Shown: piece after piece, positions 23,616 through 34,095 of the stretch
Numbering within the stretch: position 1 is the first letter of the stretch
How the letters are laid out: the number at the start of each line of letters is the position of its first letter
Origin: Prinia subflava
Taxonomy: Eukaryota; Chordata; Aves; Passeriformes; Cisticolidae
NCBI RefSeq assembly: GCF_021018805.1
Contig: NC_086247.1
Coordinates: 2,991,501 to 3,055,500, forward strand
DNA length: 64,000 nucleotides
Direction of reading: 5' to 3'
Program-made: the position numbers and the translations under genes
The notes under the pieces: model-generated
Seen by the model: only the letters and a program-made list of their open reading frames with translations
Told to the model about the DNA's origin: nothing
Databases searched by the model: none

Positions 23616-24669
23616 TATAACAGGCCACCACAAGAGTATTGAATGAAGCCCTAGCACCATGAATAGCTCAAATTCCTTTAGTCTGAACTGAAAAAAACCC
23701 TCTTAATTAAAACATTTGGTACCTCTTTAACCACTTAAATACCACAAAAAGGAATGGAGACAAAGGGAGCCCCTTGCTGTGCCTATGGGAAGTACAAATT
23801 CATGTTTTTTCTTTTAAGTTCCCTTCTCTCACTTTATGGAGCAGTGACCAAAAGTGGATGTCTTCATGAAAGCATGGACTTAGTTTTCTTTAAAGTTTTC
23901 TGTTGCACTCTTCAACACCTCCTAGAGATTGACACAGTGAACTTGGTGGTTATTTTGAACTGGTTTGTTCACAGAGTGCTTGGAAAAGGGGATTGGAAAC
24001 ATCTGGTTCCATATTCCAAGGGATCTTCAAAAGATCAGGAATCTGCTCAATGTGCCAAGAAGAAGTCAAGGAACAGTAAATGCAGAAGCAAGGACTCGTG
24101 TCAGGAGGGATTTTGCTGTTCTCAGTTCATGTGACATTTAGTCCATGTTAATTCTAGAATAGTCTCTGCTCAGGGACATGGAAGGAAAAGGTCTGACTGC
24201 CTTGAGACAGAAAATGAAGAGTTGTCAACAGGGCCTTATGAGGCAGTTGCCTGCAATAATTGGTTCTGGATTTGATGACAGTGGCAATCTCTCCAGCCTA
24301 AAGCTTGCAATTTATGTCAGGTCCCATGCAGGACATCCAATGAAGACTGAAAAAGTTTTATAGGAGAAATTAATTGCTGGTTGATTGGTCAGTATTCCAC
24401 GTTTTGGTGATGCTGGGGAGAAACATTTCACAATGCTGATGACATTTGAAATGTTCAAGAAAGAGAAAAGGATACATGGTTATTAACAGCTGTTTCTTCA
24501 GTCTTTCTCAAGTCCACATGCACCAAGAAGCAATGCTATTTTTGAAATCATGTATTCTTCAAAGATCAGGTGTTTTCTGTTGTATTAGTGCTTGAAATTT
24601 TAGTTTGTTCCTCTTCAAAGATTAGTCTTTAGAAACGTAATGGAAAAGCCTCAGTGGGAGCCAGCTGGG
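23616..24669. other. unique non-coding DNA
   Basis: Contains a 126-codon plus-strand frame (23754-24134) with a Lys/Ser/Cys-rich end. No domain, splice context or family was recognised, and it is probably chance. Confidence 0.4.
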
Positions 24670-25005
24670 AGATCAGTCTCTTCTCCCAGAAAACCAGTGA
24701 TAGGAAGAGAAAAAATGGCCTCAAGTTGTACCAGTGGAAGTTTATATGTGATATTAGTTAAAAAAAAAAAACAAAAGAAAAAAAAAAAAAAAAAAAAAGA
24801 AAGGGTTGTAAACCATTGGAACAGAGCAAGTGACAATAACAGGTGACAATGGTGTCACCATTCCTAGATGTGTTCAAAAAATGTGTGGATGTGGCACTTG
24901 AGGAGCTAAACCATTTTAGTGGTGAAAACCTGGTGGTGCTGGATTAAAGCTTGGAGTTGATCTTAAAGGTCTTTTCCAATATAAATGATTCTGTGGTTCT
25001 AGGAT
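24670..25005 (+). mobile_element. CR1 fragment interrupted by an A-rich tract
   Basis: Starts GATCAGTCTCTTCTCCCAGA, continues ATGGCCTCAAGTTGTACCAG and GATATTAG, then has the A-rich tract (24760-24803). It resumes AAGGGTTGTAAACCATTGGA, CCTAGATGTGTTCAAAAAATG, and ends TTTTCCAATATAAATGATTC. The A-rich tract stands where CR1 copies normally read GGAAGAATTTCTTCAC. It is of a CR1 subfamily with a 'GATGTGGCACTTGAGG' 3' UTR. Confidence 0.9.
24760..24803. repeat. A-rich tract inside CR1
   Basis: About 44 bp of A with a few C and G interruptions. It replaces the short purine-rich segment of the host CR1, so it is likely a local expansion rather than a retroposed poly(A) tail. Confidence 0.85.
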
Positions 25006-25742
25006 TATGCTGGCCCTTTCAGTCACTTTATTTAGAAACAGTTTGTTGTTCCCCATTGTCCAATAAGAAATACTCACACAAGAATGTAACAAAACATATA
25101 AAAATGCTTAATACACATACAAATCAGGTCATTTTAATAATCACCTAATTGCCTTAAATAAACAATAAAAACTCTTTAAGAAAGCAAATTAATTAGTGTA
25201 TCAAGACACTGACTTTTCCTTTTGCAGTTTTCTGAGCTATTGCTACCTACCTTATTCTAGAACTACACAGATATTTCCCAGTTTGGGCTTGGTTGGGGTG
25301 GTTTTCTGAAACTCATAGATTTTCCTTAGGCTGTGGAGGTAATTCTGCCAACTGTCCAGATAGCTGAGCTAATCATGAGTCTTTATTAAAGGTGGGGAGC
25401 TTAAAGATTACAGCTCCAGGTCTTCACTTTTCACCTGTGACCTTAATGTGTGGCTTCTTCTGGCTCTTTCTTCTTGTTGTTCAATATTTCTCAATAGACT
25501 GAGACCAAAGAACATAAGATCCATTTGATGTTTTAAAGATAATTTAGGTAGGGAAAACTGGAAATACCTGTCTGGCCAGGCAACCAAATTCATTGATTGC
25601 TGTTTTTGCAAAGAGTGAAGGAAATTTTTCTTTGTGTGAGGAAAGGAAAGAAATTTAAAAAAAAAATCCTATTGTCTCATTTATGTCTCAGGAGAGCAAT
25701 CTTAGGGGTGCAATGCCATGTTGCTCTCAGTGAGACACCTGA
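25006..25742. other. unique non-coding DNA
   Basis: No gene or repeat recognised. Confidence 0.4.
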
Positions 25743-25838
25743 TTCCAGTGGAAGGACTCCCTGGCCCTGGCAGGGGGGTTGGAATGAGAAGAACTTTAAG
25801 GTCCTTTCCAACCCAAACCATTCCATGATTCTGTCATT
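25743..25838 (+). mobile_element. CR1 3' tail
   Basis: CAGTGGAAGGACTCCCTGGC, CTTTAAGGTCCTTTCCAACC, and CAAACCATTCCATGATTCTG mark the last 95 bp of CR1. Confidence 0.9.
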
Positions 25839-27032
25839 AAATGTGATCTGTAAAACTACCATTTACTTTGGATCTGCCTAAGAAGTTCCTCATCCAAACA
25901 CAGCCCCCTGCAAGCACCCTTGGGTCTGCCAAGGTCACAACACACAAAAAACACCTCCTGAACACTAAGAAACACTTTGTCTTTTTCCAGTTCATTCAGT
26001 CAGCCTGACTGCATTAGAAGTCCCCCTGCTCTCTGCTGCCTGCAGCCAGGGGGTTGGGAAGCAAAGCAAAATGAATATGTAGCTGTTTCATGGGGTTATA
26101 ATGGAAATTTCAAAGTAATCTGATCAGATCTGTTCCAATATACCCTCAAACCACTCCTGCCATAAGCATGATGGGTGAACACATTGAAATTTGAGCTCAA
26201 ATTGTGGGACTAATTCTGAGTTTATTGAAATGAACAAGGACAAATGAGGTGCTACTTTCTCTCCGAGACACACAATCAATTTTAGAAGGGCTGCAGCACC
26301 TTTATCATGAGTTTTAAGCTGTAAATCACATCAGAGATTCGACTTTTCACTTTGGCTGTGGCTACAGTGACTTGACTGCTTGACTCCTTGTGTAGGTAAT
26401 AAAAAAGCAGAGATCATTTGCATTTGAACTTGGTCTGCTACTATTAAAAAAAAAAAAAAAAAAAAAAAAGCAAACAAACAAAACCACCACCAGAACAGAA
26501 TCAATCTGAAATCAGTCTGAAGTTCTGGAAGCAAGACACTTTTGGCACTTTTCTAGGTATGTTTCCTTTTTTTTTTAGGAATTTAGGAAAAATTAATCAT
26601 ATTTCAGCATTTGCTTATTATTTGCCTATTTCTGACCTCAAATAACCAGCTCAGCCAAATAAACTGTTTGGAAATGTTTTGAATGGCAAGAACATTCTTT
26701 AGCCTGGAGGGCAAACCATCCTCTTAGGATGTTAGAGAGTGAGTTTTAAACACCTGAAGCCAAGGACATCCTAAAATGCCTGTCTCCCACTTCTTGAATG
26801 AGCATTCAACACACAGTGAGTTCTGGGTTATTACAGCTAAAGTTTGCATTGAATTTCCTTCTCAAGAGATTCAGTCTTGCACAAGGTAATTTTGATTTAA
26901 TGAGGAGTTCAGGGTGGGCTCAACACATTCAGATTTTATTTTAGGGGAAAAAAAAGAAGTGAAGACACTTCACAAGAAGGTGAGTGCAGTACTGAAACAG
27001 ATCGTCCAGAAACTGGTGGGATCTTGGCCGTG
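25839..27032. other. unique non-coding DNA with A24 tract
   Basis: AT-rich, with an uninterrupted run of 24 A at 26446-26469. No transposon or gene recognised. Confidence 0.45.
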
Positions 27033-27037
27033 GAGGA

Positions 27038-27663
27038 TGTCTTGGGTTGAAAAATGTAACCAAAAATGTGTATTCTATTTTCACTTGTTGAAACCAGTTG
27101 GGAGATATTGTTCCTTATCTCTTGTAGCTCTAGAAGGGGGAAAGAGGGCGGATGCCTTCTGTTAATGGGACACCTGATAACACCAGATAAGGCAGGGCCT
27201 CCTTATCTCTTCCTCCACTCATCCTCCTCCGAGGGACATCCCCTGTGAATGGGCCATTGAAGGCCTCTCACATGACTGATAACATCACCTCATCCCATTG
27301 GGAGATGCTCCACCCAGCGGGAGGAGTCAAAGCCTTTCCACTGGGATAAAACCAGCAATCCCAAACACCAAGGGAGCCTGTTCCCACTGGATTCTCAGAG
27401 GATGACTGGACCCTTTCTTGAGGATCATCTCTATTTCAACGGAGCCACATCTCTCACTCTGGGAGGACTCACTGCGGGCTGCTTCCAATGCCCTGACCAA
27501 CAGGGTGTCAGGTTTGCATTCTGACTCTGTCAGTGGTCCTTTGTACTATTGCATTTATCTTACTTCATTTTATTTTTACCCTTTTTGTTGTTTGTGTCTT
27601 CTCTCTCTATTAAATTGTATTTCTGACTTGGAGTCTCACTGGTTTTGCTTTCAAACCAGGACA
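27038..27663 (+). mobile_element. solo LTR with perfect 5-bp target duplication
   Basis: The 626-bp element starts TGTCTTGGGTTGAAAAATG and ends TTTCAAACCAGGACA. It is flanked by GAGGA on both sides (27033-27037 and 27664-27668). The sense strand is plus. A TATA-like GATAAAA lies at 27345-27351, after GGGAGGAGTCAAAG. An ATTAAA polyadenylation-type signal at 27609-27614 is followed by a short U5. It shares blocks with 8877-9524 (GGAGATGCTCCACCCAG, GGATCATCTCT, CTGACCAACAGGGTGTCAGG). No gag, pol or env lies beside it, so it is a solo LTR. It is better preserved than the 8.9-kb copy. Confidence 0.92.
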
Positions 27664-27668
27664 GAGGA

Positions 27669-30600
27669 TTTTAGGATTTGGTGAGGCAAAGTGATAATTG
27701 ACCTGATCCACTGCTGGGCACGTTGTTGTGATGTGCAGGAGGCTGGACTGGAGCTCTCTAGAGGTCCAAGCAATATTTGCAGTGTCATAGGATTCATTTG
27801 GCTTGGGATTTGTGCAAGTGAATCAGAGAGCATCCAGTCATAAACGAATGGGACAGGAAACAGGCACAAGGCTTCCAAGAACATACTGAGAAGGACCTCA
27901 TAATTCTTGATGCTAACAAAAATGTCTTTTGCTCAACGATTAGATTTGGTTTGATTTTCAAAATAATTAATTTAGAAGAGTGGTTCCCAGATGTCCCAAC
28001 CTGTTTAATAGAAGAAGATGAGTTACCTTTTCCATTTTATTCCAATATTGTGCCTGCTGAACCGAAGGCCCTTTTAGACATATTTAGTTTAAGTGACTGC
28101 AGGAGACAACTAAGAAGATATCCTCTAAATGTTGTTAACTTTTCTAAAATATCTTAGACTATTACCAGTAAAGAATTCTACAGCAAATATGTGAATGACT
28201 AAAATAACTACAGCAAATAGAGTTTTCATCTCTTTACATTAGTGTCTCATTGCTCTTAGCATTACTGGACCATTAAGAAAATGCAGTTAGGGATAATTCC
28301 TGAATTTTGTTTTCTTCTTGAATGGTTGTCATGGCAGATTAAACAAAAATAAGATTTAATCGTAAATAAAGAAGATGCTTTAGGCAGACTCTTATGACTG
28401 TCTCCCCAAAGACGTAGAGCTCTGCCAAGCAGATGAGTTATCTTCTGCCAGACTGTTGAGAAAGACTGAAAAGGCATTCTAGGATTAAAAAAAATATATA
28501 TATCTGATGGGAATAGCCCTTGGGAGCCTTTGAAAGCAGCAGATAAGATGCTGCTGCCCTTAATTTTCACAGAATACAGAGAAAAGGACTCCAGAATGGG
28601 ATTGGCAAATGACCATCCCAATGACAGGCTGGGACAATTACAGCAACAAGAAAGAGGCAAGATTTTATTTTTCAAGTTCTCCAACAGAGCACTTTCAAGG
28701 AAAAATCAAAAGGAGTACATTTAATTGGGGTGGATAGGTCTGATCTTTCTTTCTATGTCCTGCTATGGAGTAGGAGAACCTGCAAAACCAAGGGATGAAC
28801 ATAAAAATGGCCCAAAAGGAGTGCAAGGAATGGGGACAAAATTTGTGCAGAGCTGAAAATGTTATTTTAAAACCCCAGACACCACCATAAGGGTAACATA
28901 CAGACCTCAGCTGTTGCTGCTTGCTCTTTATTGTGTTTCAGATAGAAAAATTCAATTTCCACACTTGTCAATGCAGTGTTGTGCACCAGCTTCTAACCAC
29001 ATACACACAAATGCTGCGTAATCATTTTTTGAAAGATGTTGCATGTAAACCTGTCAGAAGGAGCTTTGATATCTCTGATTTTTAAGTACAGTTTGCATTT
29101 TTGCATAGGCAATAACTAAACAAATACAACAGAACTGACTGCAAAACAAAACCCCTGTAATCAAGAGAAAAGCTTCAACAACACTTGATAAAAAGCATGA
29201 ATATACAAGATATCTGGAAATGCCTGTCATGTATATAGAGTAGCTAAGTTCTTCCAGGACTAAAGAGAAGATTACAGCTTCATTCTCAATTGCCAGCACA
29301 CACATGACACTTTTGGTATGAGATGTCCTCCTTAGTCAGAATGTCTGAGTGCACAAGAGATCCTCAAAATGGGTGGGAGCTTCCTTCACTTACCTGAGCC
29401 TGTTCTCTGTGTGTGAAAGAAGGTGAGGAAAAAGTGCTTTCTTTAAAATCCACTCTCACCTTTAACTTTCAGCTAAAGAGACATCTCATTTTAGAGAGCT
29501 ACAATTCCAATGAAAATGCAGTCAGAATTAAGGAAGTTAATTCAAATCTGAATTACTGTTAAAGAGAACTGGATGGTTTTTACTTTCAATAAATCCATAT
29601 ACATGCCTACAATCCCACTGTGATATTCTCACTTAACTGCAAAAGTATCAAACTTTATACTAAGGAGTTGCTCTGAGCTCTTTTCATCTGGCCAAAATTC
29701 CAGGCTTTTTTGATGGACATGCTCCCAACCTGTGACAGAGACAGTTTAGGAACAGCTATTTCCTTCCCAACCAAGATCTACAAGGACAGCCTGATAGGAA
29801 TAATATCAATCTATGTGTAACATGCACTGAAATCTATGTGATCACAATCACAGGGATGTGACACAGTCAGGTGTGGCTCAAAGTGGCATCAAGTGACATC
29901 ATGCAAGTCCTTATGTTCCTCTAGACCACAAAAACTGCAGACTGTTTTGGTTTAAATTACTTCCTTGTTCCTTTCCTCCATGATATTTCAGGATACATGG
30001 AGAATTCCCTTATGCAGTTTGGATATTGGAGTTAGCTTTCCCACATTGCATGGTCTTCCTAAAAGTTGATACTGGGTTATCTATAAAAGTTGTGCAGCAC
30101 CTGCCTGGTGTCCCTGATGTGTTTACCTTGAACGTAATAAAAGGTATTCATTTGAAGCAGTTTGTGGCGGGTAATGAGAGTCCAGGGAGCACAAAATTCA
30201 ATTATGGGAAGTGTGTAATGTATGTGTGTTTTCATGATTTGTATTGATCCGTGTGCATGACAGATTGGTTATAAATTGGGTAATATATTACCTGGTAAAT
30301 GAAATACACTGGACTGCAGGAGCACATTAGGTGGGGTATTGAATTCTCATGGCCACTGTGACATTTTATTTGTGGGTGTAAGAACCTCTGATACTCTGTG
30401 TGTGTGTGTTTGTCTGGTGTAATTGTAATTTACAGGTGATACTTGGGTCACTTATGGAAATATTTTGGCACCACAATACATCAGATTACTGGATGACCTT
30501 GCCATGAGTGAGGGGAAACAAAGAGTCTGTCCCTTGGGAAGTCAAGAGTCTCCTGCCAAGCCCATGGTCACACCTTTCACAGCCTTGTCAGCCTCAAAAT

Positions 30601-31863
30601 GAAAATATCTGCTGGTGAATACCTTGACAGATCAAGTTTCCTTCAGTTCTGAATCTGGATCATGTTCTTTTTCAAGAGCATCAAAGCCACCACCAAAAAA
30701 ACCAAGGAAACAAACTAAAGAAATGTCTCCAAAATCACCCAAAAAACCTAAAAAAACTTCCTTGTATGGTGAGTGTACCCTGTGGACATTCCCCTCAAAA
30801 CAAAATGCAAAGGAACAAATTCTATTAAGGGACAATCAGGAAATGGAGAATTTTGAAAGCACAAAAAACCTGTTCTTACATTCCTTTGGCAAAGGGATGA
30901 AATAAAGAGAATAAGACAACATTTTTTCTCTTTGTGCTGATGATTTTGGCTGGCAAAAATGCAGAAGCAAACACCAAAAAGTTTGTTTCTCCTAGAGTGG
31001 GAAGCAAAAAGAAGATTTATTACACCTTATTATTTATACGACTTCTTATAGTTGCAAATGTATTTCAATAATCTTTATAGAGCTCAATTACACCACGGCC
31101 AGTTGATATGAGTGATTTCAGTACTTCTTAATATGCCGTTAAAAACCTCCAGTGAAAAATTTTCTTAATGCATGGTATAAAATATATGGTGAACTCTTTT
31201 AATGTAACTAAGTCCTGGTTTTATTTTGTAGCTAAAATGCAGAAAGTACAGAGATTGGGTTTGTATTAGTATATAGAGATGTTTACCTCGTTCCAGTTCT
31301 GTCAGTATTTCCAATTCTAACTTGGCAAAGAGGTTTCGTACTGATCTTGTTTATTTGTTTATTTCAGGGAATAATTATGTCTTCTGTTCTTGATTTATGC
31401 CTCTCCTTGTCTGTCTGAAATTCTGTGCTCTGTGCTGAACTGGAGGTTTATGTTCATCAGAGTGCATCCTCTTAACTTTAGCTCCACTCTTGCAGCACTG
31501 TGAGTGGTAATTATAAATTTATTAATTATGGGATGTACTTGAGCTCGAGATTTACCATCTCTGAAATACTCTGTGGGACTCAAATCCTGGCATCAGTATT
31601 TTTCTGCCTCATCCTTCCTCGGGCATCTCACCTTTTAAACAACAAACTCTGTGCAAGAACATGAGAGGGGGGAACACTTGTGCAAAATGTTTCTTGTGAA
31701 AACCAGATGTATTTGTGACTTTTCAAATATGTGCTGAGGGACACTTTAAATTGTTGTTTTCATTTCACAGTGTAAGGTGATGGAGTATAATTTTTCTTCT
31801 GTGAAGGAAAGACTGAAATTAGGTCTCAGGAGATGAAACTTCCAAAAATGAAGGGTAAGTCTC
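27669..31863. other. 4.2-kb AT-rich unique region
   Basis: No transposon recognised. Contains TG repeats near 30400, a short AT dinucleotide run near 28495, and frames up to 140 codons (minus, 28262-28684) without motifs. A Lys/Pro-rich 96-codon frame at 30615-30905 comes from CCAAAAAAACC-type low-complexity DNA. Confidence 0.4.
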
Positions 31864-31915
31864 AAAAAAACAAAAAAAAACAAAAAAAAACAAAAAAAAA
31901 AAAAACAAAAAAAAA

Positions 31916-31986
<71 letters not shown>

Positions 31987-32094
31987 GAAAACAAAACAAA
32001 ACAAAAAACCACACAAAAAAACCCCAAAAAACCAAAAACAAAACAAAAACAAACAAACAAAAACAAACAAACAAACAAAACAAAACAAAACAAA
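31864..32094. repeat. 231-bp A-rich (A)nC tract
   Basis: Runs of A broken by single C, turning into AAAAC and AAAC units at the 3' end (32045-32094). It gives Lys/Asn-rich frames on plus and Phe/Cys-rich frames on minus up to 150 codons, all artefacts. No retroposed gene or SINE body is recognisable upstream (GATGAAACTTCCAAAAATGA), so it is classed as low complexity. Confidence 0.95.
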
Positions 32095-32813
32095 CCCCAC
32101 CTGCAAGGTAATAGTGAGATAAATTGTAAAGATGTTTAAGTAAAATTTTCTGTCCCTGTTGAACTGAATAGTGTTTTGTAGAGGTGTTAGTTTCCATAAT
32201 TAGCCCAAGATTTATGATTAACCCTGGTGACATGAATAGCTGAATATCTGGAGCTCTTGGACTCACACTTCCCAGGTTCCCTGCACACCACAGCCTGAGG
32301 TGCTTGTATTGCATTTTATTAATGTTCTGTTTCTGTTGTGTTTCTCTGTTGTGTCAGTCTCCACCAGACCCTGTGGATACCAATTCTTTGAAGAGGAAGA
32401 ATCTTTGACTTCTGTGGTAATTCACACCTCCTGTGTTCAGTGCTGTCCATCCTCTGAAGTTTCCTCCACTTGTGTTACGAACCTGCAGTACACAACCCCT
32501 GAGAAAGAATCCTGTAAACACAGGATTCTGGTGGCAGGCTGTGTTTGTCTCTCCTCACTCATCTATACAAAGGAAAGGAATATTCAGAATTAAATAGCAA
32601 CCTCCAGCAGTGCTGTGTAACTTGATGAGCAGACATAAGTATGTTGAGCAGCCTAATGCTGTCTGAAATTAAATTTCTTCAGAATTACAGACAAGTGGAA
32701 GGATGATGGACAGTCTGACTCTTTGCAGCAAATTAAAAACCAAGTAGTCCTTAAGGCAGGAATACTCATCTACATAAATGTGATGAAATGAAATTATCTT
32801 AGGTCTATTATTT
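32095..32813. other. unique non-coding DNA
   Basis: Includes a 97-codon plus-strand frame (32300-32593) with a hydrophobic start and several Cys. It has no family match and no splice context, and probably is chance. Confidence 0.4.
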
Positions 32814-33250
32814 TCACAGAATCACAGAGCCATTTAGATTGCAAAAAATCACTGAGTCCAAACTTTGACTAACCACCACCTTTGTGGACTAAACCAGAGC
32901 ACTGAGTGCCACATCCAGTTGTTTCCTGAACACCTCCAGGGATGGGGACTCCACCAGCTCCCTGGGCAGCCCCTTCCAATGCCTGACCACCCTTTTCATG
33001 AAGAAATTCTTCCTGGTGTCCAACCTGAACCTTCCCTAGCACAGCTTGAGGCATTTCCTTCTGTCCTGGCATTAATTTCCTGGTAGAAGAGGCTGAATTC
33101 CACCTGGCTCCAATCACCCTTCAGGGCTATGTAGAGAGTGATAAGTTCTTCCCTGAGACTCCTTTTTCTCCAGGCTAAACACTTCCAGCTCCCCCAGTCA
33201 CTCCTCCTTTTTCTCAAGACTCTTCACCAACTTTGTTGCCCTGCCCTGGA
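32814..33250 (-). mobile_element. CR1 fragment with ORF2 tail
   Basis: Complement order: TCACAGAATCACAGAGCC terminal repeat; AGTGCCACATCCAG; CACCTCCAGGGATGGGGACTC; CACCAGCTCCCTGGGCAGCC; AAGAAATTCTTCCTG; and TCCTTTTTCTCCAGGCTAAA. The 'ACTCCACCAGCTCCCTGGGC' version marks a CR1 subfamily different from the 4.3-kb copy. The frame is broken. Confidence 0.93.
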
Positions 33251-33814
33251 ATCCCCTTTTCATTTTGCCTGAGACAGCTACACATTTCATCTGAGTATTA
33301 AAATATTCCCAAATATTTTCCTGCCAGTCCACCAGCTATAAAAATAACAGGAAAAGCCACAAGGCAAGAGGATGAAGATAGCATTGATCAGGTAAATATT
33401 CTTATCTCAATGAAAGTGCGACTTCTGCACAACATCCCTGTTTAATTTTTGACCAGTGTATTTTTCTGAACCAGGAATGAGTGTCACCATCTCTTCCCTT
33501 TGCACCTGCCTTGCCTCCCTGATCTGACTGCTCTGCATCTGGCCAAGATGCACAGTAGCATGGGATGTTCCAGCTGACAACTCTTCTTTTAATATTTTAC
33601 TCATATTTCATTACTCATATAGTTCATACTTCACTAAAGAACCCTTTGATGGTTTTTCTGCTATAAAAGTAGAGGTCCCACAGTTGCATCCCACTTTGCA
33701 GCCATCAGGAAGTCTCAGAGAAACTCAAAGGAATTCTGCTTTGTGGGAGGAATGAAAACTCACCAATTTTCACTCAACTGATTCACACAAGGTCAGGGTT
33801 TTGCCTCCCTTTCC
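33251..33814. other. unique non-coding DNA
   Basis: Nothing recognised. Confidence 0.4.
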
Positions 33815-34095
33815 ACGGTTCTTCTTCCAGGTAACAAGCAACAGGACGAGAGGAAATGGCCTCAAGTTGCCCCAGGGGATGTTTAAAATGGATATTAGGA
33901 AAAATTTCTTCACTGCAAGGATGGTCAAACACTGGAACAGGCTGCCCAGAGAAATGTTCGAGTAACACCCCTGAAAATGTTCAGCTAAAATGTAGATGCA
34001 GCACTTTGGGGCATGATTTGGTGGTGGACCTGACAATGTTTAATTAATGATTGAACGTAGAGGTCTTTTCCATCCTCCGTGATTCTGTGATTCTA
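33815..34095 (+). mobile_element. CR1 3' fragment
   Basis: CAGGTAACAAGCAACAGGAC, GAGGAAATGGCCTCAAGTTG, AATTTCTTCACTGCAAGGATG, GGAACAGGCTGCCCAGAG, a diverged 3' UTR, then CCGTGATTCTGTGATTCTAG. It is the same subfamily type as 24670-25005. Confidence 0.92.

Noticed and set aside
23754..24134. 126-codon frame with Cys/Lys-rich end, resembling a small secreted peptide
   Set aside because: No signal-peptide-plus-cysteine spacing of a known family, and no homolog recognised.
24651..24846. Frames with Lys-run or Phe-run at 24.65-24.85 kb
   Set aside because: They read through CR1 sequence and its A-rich tract.
8877..27663. A provirus bounded by the LTRs at 8.9 and 27.0 kb
   Set aside because: The interval is 17.5 kb of unique DNA and other repeats with no retroviral genes, and each LTR has its own target duplication.
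31746..32314. Phe-rich and Lys-rich frames up to 150 codons
   Set aside because: Translation of the A-rich tract on either strand. The hydrophobic look is not a membrane protein.
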